Shown here piece by piece: positions 1 through 4,962 of a stretch of DNA of 6,687 bases. The translations under genes and the position numbers were made by a program. The stretch lies in the NCBI GenBank assembly GCA_017935805.1, contig JAGBGV010000226.1:1-6687 (forward strand), given 5' to 3'. Each line of letters opens with the position of its first letter. The stretch's first letter is position 1. The notes under the pieces were generated by a model, which saw only the letters and a list, made by a program, of their open reading frames with translations, searched no databases and was not told where the DNA came from. The stretch comes from Clostridia bacterium (lineage in GTDB: Bacteria > Bacillota_A > Clostridia > Oscillospirales > CAG-272).

Positions 1-441
1 AATGTACCGCTGACTTCATTCTCCATTCTCTTTGCGAGATACAAGGGTGAGCTTCTTACGCAGGTAAAGGGAGCGGCGGCGCTGTCAAGGCTGAAAAAAG
101 GTGACCGAGTTCTTATTTCCGAGGGATGCACTCATCACAGACAGTGCGGTGACATCGGTACTGTAAAGCTGCCGAGGCTTATCGAAAAAACAGTTGGATT
201 CAAGCCGGACTTCACCTTCACATCCGGCGGCGAGTTCCCGTCTGATCTTTCGGAATACAAGCTGCTCATTCATTGCGGCGCATGTATGCTGAACGAAGCA
301 GAAGTGGCTCACCGAATCGGTAAAGCAAGGGAATCGGGCGTTCCTGCAGTAAATTACGGCATGGCGATCGCTTACATGAACGGCATTCTTCGCCGAAGCC
401 TATCGATTTTCCCCGAAGCATTGGCTGTTCTCGGTGAATAA
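1..441 (+). CDS. hydF: [FeFe]-hydrogenase H-cluster maturation GTPase HydF, C-terminal fragment
   Basis: Partial gene: frame 1 is open from the first base to TAA at 439-441, giving 146 residues; the N-terminal GTPase domain and most of the dimerisation domain lie off the left edge. HydF is the cytoplasmic scaffold on which the radical-SAM enzymes HydE and HydG assemble the 2Fe subcluster before it is delivered to apo-[FeFe]-hydrogenase. The fragment carries the family's cluster-binding signature: C43-T-H45 (in SEGCTHHRQC) and, 46 residues after H45, C92-G-A-C95 preceded by H91. This fits the CxH-x(46-53)-CxxC pattern I recall for the HydF [4Fe-4S] site. The surrounding DIGTVKLP and the conserved C-terminal NYGMAIAY stretch are also HydF-like. 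No convincing terminator follows; the next promoter begins about 55 bases downstream. The gene implies an anaerobe that makes [FeFe]-hydrogenase. HydE and HydG are not in view. Confidence 0.93.
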   Translation, partial: NVPLTSFSILFARYKGELLTQVKGAAALSRLKKGDRVLISEGCTHHRQCGDIGTVKLPRLIEKTVGFKPDFTFTSGGEFPSDLSEYKLLIHCGACMLNEAEVAHRIGKARESGVPAVNYGMAIAYMNGILRRSLSIFPEALAVLGE

Positions 442-496
442 ACTGCCTAAAAAGCAAAATGCAACTGTCGGTTGCGGAATTTCCAAGGGAAGTTGG

Positions 497-525
497 TTGT
501 AAAGTGTGCTGATTTCTGATATAAT
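497..525 (+). promoter_or_regulatory. Sigma-A type promoter for the XRE regulator gene
   Basis: The -35 element TTGTAA (497-502) is separated by 17 bases from a perfect -10 TATAAT (520-525). An extended -10 TG sits at 517-518, one base before the hexamer. The -10 ends 29 bases before the start codon of the downstream gene. A short inverted repeat, CCAA/TTGG at 483-486 and 493-496, abuts the -35 element but is too short to call an operator. Confidence 0.75.
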
Positions 526-554
526 CATTATGAAATCTGAATGGAGGCACTGAA

Positions 555-1214
555 ATGACTCTAAACGAGAAGATAATATATTGCCGCAAGAAGGCCGGTA
601 TGTCTCAGGAAGGACTTGCCGAGGTGATAGGTGTATCACGCCAAGCGATAAGCAAATGGGAAACGGGAGAATCAACGCCGGAGGTAGGAAAACTGCTTTT
701 GCTCTCGAAAACCTTCGGTGTCACAACGGATTGGCTGCTGTCAGAGGACGGTCCTGAGGATGAACAGGCGAAAACGGATGAGCCGACGGGAAGTAATCCT
801 TATTATCATAAATCAATGGACTCTTCCGCGGACTATCCCGCATGGTTGGACAATCTTCCACGCTCGATCGGCAGACTGTTCAAGCGGTTTGGCTGGCTCC
901 TCGGCGTGTATGTTGCGGTTGTGGGAGCGATTATTGGCTTGATTGGCGGCGTGATGAAGATAGCCACGAGTTACATGGTCTCAGGCTTTTCCGAAACAAC
1001 ACGTGTTACGGTGAACGGCATGGACGGATTTATGGTCAGCGATAACATGTTCTTTGACCAATACGAAAGTGCTGCAAACAGCATGATGGACAACTTTGCA
1101 AAAAACAATCCTGTGTCTATCGTTGCTACGATCATGCTTGTGCTCGGAATCATTATGATAATCGGTGGAATAATTCTTGCGCTGGTGCTCAGAAGATACA
1201 GCAGAGATAAATAA
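555..1214 (+). CDS. XRE-family helix-turn-helix regulator with two C-terminal membrane helices
   Basis: 219 residues. Residues 3-62 form a Cro/C1-type HTH domain: [20 protein letters not shown] (16-35) is a textbook HTH_3 core, followed by the usual [25 protein letters not shown] hydrophilic acidic linker (about 64-100) leads to membrane segment 1 (about 115-137, [17 protein letters not shown]), a polar stretch of about 50 residues (138-187), and membrane segment 2 (about 188-212), ending in the basic tail RRYSRDK. The predicted layout is cytoplasmic DNA-binding domain, external loop, cytoplasmic tail. The ATG at 555 is set by GGAGG at 543-547, 7 bases upstream. The gene has its own promoter and terminator and is monocistronic. 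Related clostridial proteins fuse an XRE domain to membrane segments, and they are usually annotated only as HTH proteins. The target genes and signal are unknown; membrane signal sensing or autoregulation is inference. Confidence 0.88.
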   Translation: MTLNEKIIYCRKKAGMSQEGLAEVIGVSRQAISKWETGESTPEVGKLLLLSKTFGVTTDWLLSEDGPEDEQAKTDEPTGSNPYYHKSMDSSADYPAWLDNLPRSIGRLFKRFGWLLGVYVAVVGAIIGLIGGVMKIATSYMVSGFSETTRVTVNGMDGFMVSDNMFFDQYESAANSMMDNFAKNNPVSIVATIMLVLGIIMIIGGIILALVLRRYSRDK

Positions 1215-1223
1215 TGAAAAATT

Positions 1224-1254
1224 GCCTTCGTAAAGAGGGCTTTTTCTTTTTCTT
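1224..1254 (+). terminator. Intrinsic terminator after the XRE gene
   Basis: The stem GCCTTC (1224-1229) pairs with GAGGGC (1235-1240), six pairs with one G-T wobble, around the loop GTAAA. It is followed directly by a T-rich tract, TTTTTCTTTTTCTT (1241-1254). It lies 9 bases after the stop codon. Confidence 0.8.
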
Positions 1255-1272
1255 ATGCATAAATCCACCTCC

Positions 1273-1299
1273 TTGATATCAAACTAAATTCTGTAATAT
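1273..1299 (+). promoter_or_regulatory. Probable promoter for ptsH-ptsI
   Basis: TTGATA (1273-1278) and TAATAT (1294-1299) are separated by 15 bases, shorter than the 17 bases of the other promoters in the window. A TG (1292-1293) lies immediately before the -10 rather than one base away. This is the weakest promoter call here, but it is the best candidate between the XRE terminator and ptsH. The short spacer could mean dependence on an activator. Confidence 0.45.
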
Positions 1300-1302
1300 C
1301 AA
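1276..1302 (+). repeat. Direct repeat ATATCAA in the ptsH promoter region
   Basis: ATATCAA occurs at 1276-1282 and again at 1296-1302, start to start 20 bases, close to two helical turns, overlapping the proposed -35 and -10. The first copy sits in the palindrome GATATC. It could be a regulator half-site pair, but in AT-rich promoter DNA a 7-base repeat may be chance. Confidence 0.25.
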
Positions 1303-1317
1303 TAAGCGAGGTATGCC

Positions 1318-1578
1318 ATGGAAAAAATAACATACAAGATTACGGATAAAAACGGAATTCACGCAAGACCCGCTGGACTTATCGTTCAGGCGGCAAAGCA
1401 GTTTTCGTCATCGGTAACACTCACTTGCAAAGGCAAACAGGCAGACTGCAAAAAACTGTTTCAGCTTATGCAGACAGGTGTAAAATCGGGGGATGAGATC
1501 GAAATATCAGCTGACGGAGAGGATGCGGCATCGGCTGTTGCGGAGATCGAGCGTACCATGAAAAAAGCGGGACTGTAA
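1318..1578 (+). CDS. ptsH: HPr, phosphocarrier protein of the PTS (Lys at the Ser46 position)
   Basis: 86 residues, the normal HPr length. HPr accepts phosphate from Enzyme I on a histidine and passes it to the sugar-specific EIIA domains in the cytoplasm. The active site is clear: G13-I-H15-A-R17-P-A, with H15 the phosphorylated residue and R17 its conserved partner. Colinear counting against Bacillus subtilis HPr (both have G39-K40, K45 and G54) puts K46 where Firmicute HPr has regulatory Ser46; the segment reads DCKKLFQLMQTGV. Hence HPr kinase/phosphorylase should have no target at this site. Two cysteines (C37, C44) are unusual. The ATG at 1318 is chosen because GAGG (1308-1311) is 6 bases upstream; an ATG at 1313 is out of frame and too close to it. 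ptsI follows after 12 bases, so the two are co-transcribed. Confidence 0.95.
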   Translation: MEKITYKITDKNGIHARPAGLIVQAAKQFSSSVTLTCKGKQADCKKLFQLMQTGVKSGDEIEISADGEDAASAVAEIERTMKKAGL

Positions 1579-1590
1579 CGGAGGCGAATA

Positions 1591-3228
1591 ATGAAAGTAT
1601 TAAGCGGACGAGGGGCATCTGACGGGATAGTCATGGGCAAGCTGAAGATAATTCGCCACAGATCCCGAGGCGGAAGTGATACTGGGTTCAGCGGAGATCC
1701 GGAAATAGAGATCACAAGACTTGACGAGGCGCTAATAATATCCCGTGATGAGCTTGATAAGCTATATGAAAATGCACTGGCGAGAGTTGGCGAGAGTGAG
1801 GCGGCGATATTTGAGATACACAAAATGATGCTTGAGGACGAAGATCTTATAGGTGAGGTCAGACGACTCATAGCAGAGGAGCTGATCTCCGCTAACCAAG
1901 CGGTGCTTAGGGCGGGAGACGAGCTTGCTGAAAAGTTCCGTGAAATGGATTCCGAATATATGCGAGCAAGGGCAGCGGATGTCTTGGCGGTCAGTGAAAG
2001 ACTGTCGGAGATACTGCGCGGGGAATCTCACGGCACAGAACTGAAGGAGCCTGTGATAATTGCGTCTGATGACCTGACACCTGCCGAGACCATTGAGTTT
2101 GACCGTAATATGGTACTTGGGTTTGTCACCGAGGGCGGCAGTGATATGTCACACACGGCGATTCTTGCCAGAATGATGGGTATTCCTGCGGTGATCTGCG
2201 TAGGAGGGCTTGCAGATGAATTCGACGGGCGTGAGGTCATGATTGACGGCACAAATGGAGCTGTATATATCGAGCCCACATATGAGATCGCAAAGATTTA
2301 CCGCGAAAGCCTTAAAAAGAAGCATGAGGAGGCACAGCGGCTTGAGCTGATGAGAGGGCTCAGATGCGTTAACAGATACGGCGAGCGTGTGTATGTGTCT
2401 GCAAATGCAGGAGAACCCAACGACGTGGATGAAGCAGTCAAAAATGACGCCGAAGGCATTGGACTGTTCCGCAGTGAGTTCATTTTTATGAGACGAAGCT
2501 CACCGCCCACCGAGGAAGAACAGTATGAGATCTACCGTGATGCGGCTCGTAAGCTGGGCGGGGCGGAATGCGTTGTCCGAACACTTGATGTGGGTGCAGA
2601 CAAGCGGATATCATATCTGACAGGGAACACCCGTGAGGCAAATCCCGCTATGGGCATCCGTGCTGTGCGGCTGTGTCTCCGAATGCCGGAGCTGCTCATG
2701 ACTCAATTTCGAGCGCTGTACCGAGCATCAGCTGAAGCAAATGTGTCGGCAATGATACCTATGATCTCTCTGCCCTCAGAAGTGGAGCGCGTTCGGGAGA
2801 TTGCACGGGAGGCCAGAGAGTCACTTATCCGCGAGGGAGAAGAAACGGGAGAGCTCAAAATCGGTATAATGATAGAGACACCCTCTGCGGCAATACTGTC
2901 GGATATTCTTGCCCCTATGGTGAGCTTTTTCTCTATCGGTACAAACGATCTCATTCAGTACACCCTTGCCGCTGACCGAGAAAATCCCGACGTGGCATAT
3001 CTCACAGATCCTCTTCCCGAGAGCGTGCGGCGCTGTATTCAGATGACCTGCACTGCGGCGCGGCGAGAGGGAATACCCGTCTGCGTTTGCGGAGAGCTTG
3101 GAGCAAAGACAGAAGAGACGGATTTTCTCATCGAGCTTGGGGTGACAAAGCTGTCCGTTGCACCCGCGCAGATACTGAAGGTGCGTGAGAAGGTGTACGA
3201 ATCGCTGCAGATATTTCAACAAAACTGA
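1591..3228 (+). CDS. ptsI: PTS Enzyme I (phosphoenolpyruvate-protein phosphotransferase), short C-terminus
   Basis: 545 residues. Enzyme I autophosphorylates with PEP on a histidine and transfers the phosphate to HPr. The N-terminal domain (1-140) includes the helical HPr-binding part. The swivelling phosphohistidine domain has GGSDMSHTAILARMMGIPAV with catalytic H188 (Escherichia coli His189). The PEP-binding TIM barrel shows GIGLFRSEFIFM (R294), VVRTLDVGADK (R330), NPAMGIRAVR, MIETPSAA (E430), GTNDLIQYTLAADREN (N453-D454) and the catalytic cysteine in VCGELGA (C500). All key residues are present. Typical Enzyme I has 570-575 residues; here only 45 residues follow the cysteine instead of about 70, so the terminal helices are missing. 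The terminator begins 7 bases after the stop, so this is not a recent frameshift. CGELGA differs from the common CGEMAGD. Start ATG 1591, with CGGAGG at 1579-1584. Last gene of the ptsHI operon. Confidence 0.96.
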   Translation: MKVLSGRGASDGIVMGKLKIIRHRSRGGSDTGFSGDPEIEITRLDEALIISRDELDKLYENALARVGESEAAIFEIHKMMLEDEDLIGEVRRLIAEELISANQAVLRAGDELAEKFREMDSEYMRARAADVLAVSERLSEILRGESHGTELKEPVIIASDDLTPAETIEFDRNMVLGFVTEGGSDMSHTAILARMMGIPAVICVGGLADEFDGREVMIDGTNGAVYIEPTYEIAKIYRESLKKKHEEAQRLELMRGLRCVNRYGERVYVSANAGEPNDVDEAVKNDAEGIGLFRSEFIFMRRSSPPTEEEQYEIYRDAARKLGGAECVVRTLDVGADKRISYLTGNTREANPAMGIRAVRLCLRMPELLMTQFRALYRASAEANVSAMIPMISLPSEVERVREIAREARESLIREGEETGELKIGIMIETPSAAILSDILAPMVSFFSIGTNDLIQYTLAADRENPDVAYLTDPLPESVRRCIQMTCTAARREGIPVCVCGELGAKTEETDFLIELGVTKLSVAPAQILKVREKVYESLQIFQQN

Positions 3229-3234
3229 ATAGAG

Positions 3235-3268
3235 TCCCGGCGGATCTGACTGATTTGTCGGGATTTTT
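3235..3268 (+). terminator. Intrinsic terminator of the ptsHI operon
   Basis: A 12-pair stem: the left arm TCCCGGCGGATC (3235-3246) pairs with GATTTGTCGGGA (3252-3263), with three G-T wobbles, around the loop TGACT. TTTTT (3264-3268) follows. It begins 7 bases after the ptsI stop codon. Confidence 0.85.
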
Positions 3269-3291
3269 GCATAATTATACCTGATACACAG

Positions 3292-3320
3292 TTGATTTTT
3301 TGTATTTTGTGTGATATAAT
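3292..3320 (+). promoter_or_regulatory. Sigma-A type promoter for the RHH-like gene and mscL
   Basis: TTGATT (3292-3297), a 17-base spacer, and a perfect TATAAT (3315-3320) with an extended -10 TG at 3312-3313. The -10 ends 30 bases before the start codon at 3351. No equally good promoter lies between this gene and mscL, so it probably serves both. Confidence 0.75.
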
Positions 3321-3350
3321 ACATTTTGACAAATCATTCGGAGGCAAAAC

Positions 3351-3554
3351 ATGGCTCAGAAGAACAAGGTCACCTTTTTGGTGCGAATTGATGAGGAACT
3401 GTATAAAAAAATGCTTGCTGTAGCGAAGTTTGACGGCAGAGATGAGAATAATCACATACTCCATCTCATTCGAACAAATGTTGCATATCACGAGCGCATC
3501 CACGGCAAGATAGATGCATCAAAAATTACACTTCCCGAAAACACAGAGCAGTAA
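3351..3554 (+). CDS. Small ribbon-helix-helix-like (Arc/CopG type) protein upstream of mscL
   Basis: 67 residues. The order fits an RHH fold: a short beta-strand KVTFLVRID (6-14) with alternating side chains, helix A EELYKKMLAVAKFDG (15-29), a turn RDENN (30-34) like the RSxN turn of Arc-family proteins, then helix B HILHLIRTNVAYHERIHGKI (35-54) and a polar tail. RHH proteins bind operator DNA as dimers through the beta-strand; here V7, F9, V11 or the alternating T8, L10, R12 would face the DNA. DNA binding is inferred from the pattern, not a recognised named protein. The start ATG at 3351 has CGGAGG at 3339-3344, 6 bases upstream. mscL follows 36 bases after the stop with no terminator between, so the two probably share a message. 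An alternative is a small structural or ribosome-associated helical protein. Confidence 0.7.
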   Translation: MAQKNKVTFLVRIDEELYKKMLAVAKFDGRDENNHILHLIRTNVAYHERIHGKIDASKITLPENTEQ

Positions 3555-3590
3555 TTCATTATAATTTTTACTATAAATTTGGAGGACATT

Positions 3591-4061
3591 ATGGCAAAAG
3601 AAAAGAAAAAGAGCACTTTCTGGTCTGAGTTCAAGACCTTTATTGCTCGCGGCAACGTAATCGACATGGCAGTCGGTGTTGTTGTAGGTTCTGCTTTCAC
3701 AGCGATCGTTAACCAGCTCGTTAAGGGCATTATCAATCCCTGTATCGGCAAGCTCATGGGCGGCGCAAGCCTGTCTGATCTGAAGGTAATTCTCACTCCT
3801 GCAGTTGAGGCAACAGAAACAACTGCGGCTGTTGAAGAAGTAGCTATCCAGTACGGCGCATTTATTGATGCTATCATCAACTTCATTATCGTTGCGTTCT
3901 GCATATTCGTTATCGTACGCACAATGAACAAGATCAAGGACGCAATGAAGAAGAAGGAAATCGAAGAAGCAAAGGCGGCTGAAGAAGCAGCACCCGCTGA
4001 ACCTTCTGAAGAAATTCTCCTCCTCCGTGAGATCAGAGACTCCCTCAAGAAGGGCGAATAA
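3591..4061 (+). CDS. mscL: Large-conductance mechanosensitive channel MscL
   Basis: 156 residues. MscL is a homopentameric inner-membrane channel that opens under membrane tension and releases solutes in hypo-osmotic shock. The N-terminal amphipathic helix (8-20, ends in ARGN) leads to TM1 (22-48): NVIDMAVGVVVGSAF matches the E. coli pore helix NVVDLAVGVIIGAAF, with G29 and G33 at the constriction glycines 22 and 26. An external loop (50-86) contains IINPCIGKLMGG (PP is usual where PC stands). TM2 is about 88-111 (YGAFIDAIINFIIVAFCIFVIV). The charged C-terminal bundle ends in EEILLLREIRDSLKK (140-154), joined by an Ala/Glu/Pro-rich linker (127-139), which explains the length above E. coli's 136. 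Start: a TTG at 3579 in the same frame overlaps the ribosome binding site GGAGG (3581-3585), so ATG 3591 is correct. Probably co-transcribed with the preceding RHH-like gene; an intrinsic terminator follows. Confidence 0.96.
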   Translation: MAKEKKKSTFWSEFKTFIARGNVIDMAVGVVVGSAFTAIVNQLVKGIINPCIGKLMGGASLSDLKVILTPAVEATETTAAVEEVAIQYGAFIDAIINFIIVAFCIFVIVRTMNKIKDAMKKKEIEEAKAAEEAAPAEPSEEILLLREIRDSLKKGE

Positions 4062-4071
4062 CCGTAATCTC

Positions 4072-4103
4072 AAACAGGCTCACTTCGGTGGGTCTGTTTT
4101 TTT
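4072..4103 (+). terminator. Intrinsic terminator after mscL (copy A of a repeated terminator)
   Basis: The stem AAACAGGCTCAC (4072-4083) pairs with GTGGGTCTGTTT (4088-4099) across a TTCG tetraloop, 12 pairs with two wobbles, running into a seven-T tract (4097-4103). A near-identical copy lies at 4800-4832: 29 of 33 bases match, and pairing is preserved. Confidence 0.9.
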
Positions 4104-4111
4104 ATAGAGTC

Positions 4112-4140
4112 TTGCAAAAAATATCAAATTATGATACAAT
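4112..4140 (+). promoter_or_regulatory. Sigma-A type promoter for the orphan membrane protein
   Basis: TTGCAA (4112-4117), a 17-base spacer, and TACAAT (4135-4140), one mismatch from consensus, with an extended -10 TG at 4132-4133. It lies only 8 bases past the mscL terminator and 25 bases before the start codon at 4166, so the downstream gene is an independent unit. Confidence 0.7.
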
Positions 4141-4165
4141 GAAAAAAACAACTGCGGAGGGTCAT

Positions 4166-4783
4166 ATGGAAGTAATCAAAGGTGTTTTAAGAAGAATGCT
4201 GATTGCTCTAATATCAACGGTTATCGTATTGATTGTTATAACTGTTGTATTACTGATTAATTATGCCATTAGTAACAAGAATAATGATAAAGAAGTTATG
4301 AATATGACCAGATGCGTCATGTCTGCAGAAATATGCGAAAAGCTGACTGGTGCAACTGTTGAAGATTTTGTTGAATATCAGCTTTGGTTTGATTTTTATG
4401 ATGGTAGCAGCCCGAGATCTACAGAAGGAGTCGATGGTGAACTCGTAATATTCTTAAATGATAGTCAACTTTCCTCATGGCGAAACGAGTCTATGGCAAG
4501 GATCGACAATGCAGAAGCGGTTGGTGCTGAGGTGGCATCTGATTTGAAGGGTGTAACAGTTTCTTGGAGTACCGTTTATGACGAAATAGATATGATAGAT
4601 TCTGCCATGAGAGGGTGCGTATATCTTCAGATAATGAACGGGGCTTCTACGGAAGATGTTTATGTTGATTTGATTGTTGTTGATGAAGTAACAGGCGAGG
4701 AAGAGTTTAGTTTTCGTTTCCCGGAAAAAATGTTTACTTCAGTTAACAAGAGTGGGGACAAGTACTATTTCGAATTTGAATAA
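4166..4783 (+). CDS. Unrecognised membrane-anchored protein, 205 residues
   Basis: I do not recognise this protein. The frame is open from a GTG at 4088, but that lies inside the mscL terminator and upstream of the promoter. The ATG at 4166 has GGAGGGT (4156-4162) just upstream and is the likely start. A short basic N-terminus (KGVLRR) is followed by one strong hydrophobic helix (about 11-35, LIALISTVIVLIVITVVLLINYA) with no clear signal-peptidase site, so it should be a signal anchor with the C-terminus outside the cell. The external part (36-205) is acidic, with C50, C57 and C151, an Asn/Asp-rich start (NKNNDKEV), and beta-like segments such as VYVDLIVVDEVTGEEEFSFRF near the end. There is no lipobox or sortase signal. 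The gene is more AT-rich than its neighbours: spot counts of three 60-base lines gave 17, 27 and 21 G+C. It has its own promoter and terminator. Confidence 0.8.
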   Translation: MEVIKGVLRRMLIALISTVIVLIVITVVLLINYAISNKNNDKEVMNMTRCVMSAEICEKLTGATVEDFVEYQLWFDFYDGSSPRSTEGVDGELVIFLNDSQLSSWRNESMARIDNAEAVGAEVASDLKGVTVSWSTVYDEIDMIDSAMRGCVYLQIMNGASTEDVYVDLIVVDEVTGEEEFSFRFPEKMFTSVNKSGDKYYFEFE

Positions 4784-4800
4784 GTTGAAAATTGCATAGC

Positions 4801-4832
4801 AAACAGGCTCACATCCGTGGGCTTGTTTTTTT
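4801..4832 (+). terminator. Intrinsic terminator after the orphan gene (copy B of a repeated terminator)
   Basis: The stem AAACAGGCTCAC (4801-4812) pairs with GTGGGCTTGTTT (4817-4828) around the loop ATCC, 12 pairs with two wobbles, followed by seven T (4826-4832). The left arm is identical to that of the mscL terminator; in the right arm TC has become CT, which moves a wobble by one pair but keeps the stem closed. Confidence 0.9.
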
Positions 4833-4875
4833 GCCAAAAAATCACATCAAATCCTCCTCTGTTTTTTCATTCTAC

Positions 4876-4904
4876 TTGAATTTTCTTCCGAAATCTGTTA
4901 TAAT
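4876..4904 (+). promoter_or_regulatory. Sigma-A type promoter for lepA
   Basis: TTGAAT (4876-4881), a 17-base spacer, and a perfect TATAAT (4899-4904) with an extended -10 TG at 4896-4897. About 58 bases of AT-rich leader separate the -10 from the lepA start codon; no obvious structured element is seen in it. Confidence 0.7.
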
Positions 4905-4962
4905 ATACTGAATAACTATTTTTGAGTAAATAATTCAACTATATATTGATACAGAGGTATTT

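Noticed and set aside
981..1268. Minus-strand ORF of 95 codons antisense to the XRE gene
   Set aside because: Despite a ribosome-binding-site-like sequence overlapping its start, the translation is Cys/His/Lys-rich with no recognisable domain, and it mirrors a clear coding frame on the other strand.
1313..1330. Mini-ORF of five codons (MPWKK) overlapping the ptsH start
   Set aside because: Its ATG is only one base after the GAGG ribosome binding site, too close for efficient initiation, whereas the ptsH ATG is at the right distance. Probably chance.
3579..3590. TTG start for MscL four codons earlier
   Set aside because: The codon overlaps the GGAGG ribosome binding site itself, and the normal MscL N-terminus starts at ATG 3591.
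3555..3590. Possible separate mscL promoter (TATAAT at 3560-3565)
   Set aside because: No -35-like hexamer lies 16-18 bases upstream and there is no extended TG, so AT-rich chance is more likely than a promoter.
3488..4073. Two long overlapping minus-strand ORFs opposite mscL
   Set aside because: Both mirror the MscL coding frame, and their hydrophobic look comes from the complement of MscL codons. They have no ribosome binding site or family match.
4088..4165. GTG-initiated 26-residue N-terminal extension of the orphan membrane protein
   Set aside because: It begins inside the mscL terminator and upstream of the promoter at 4112-4140, and has no ribosome binding site. ATG 4166 has a good one.
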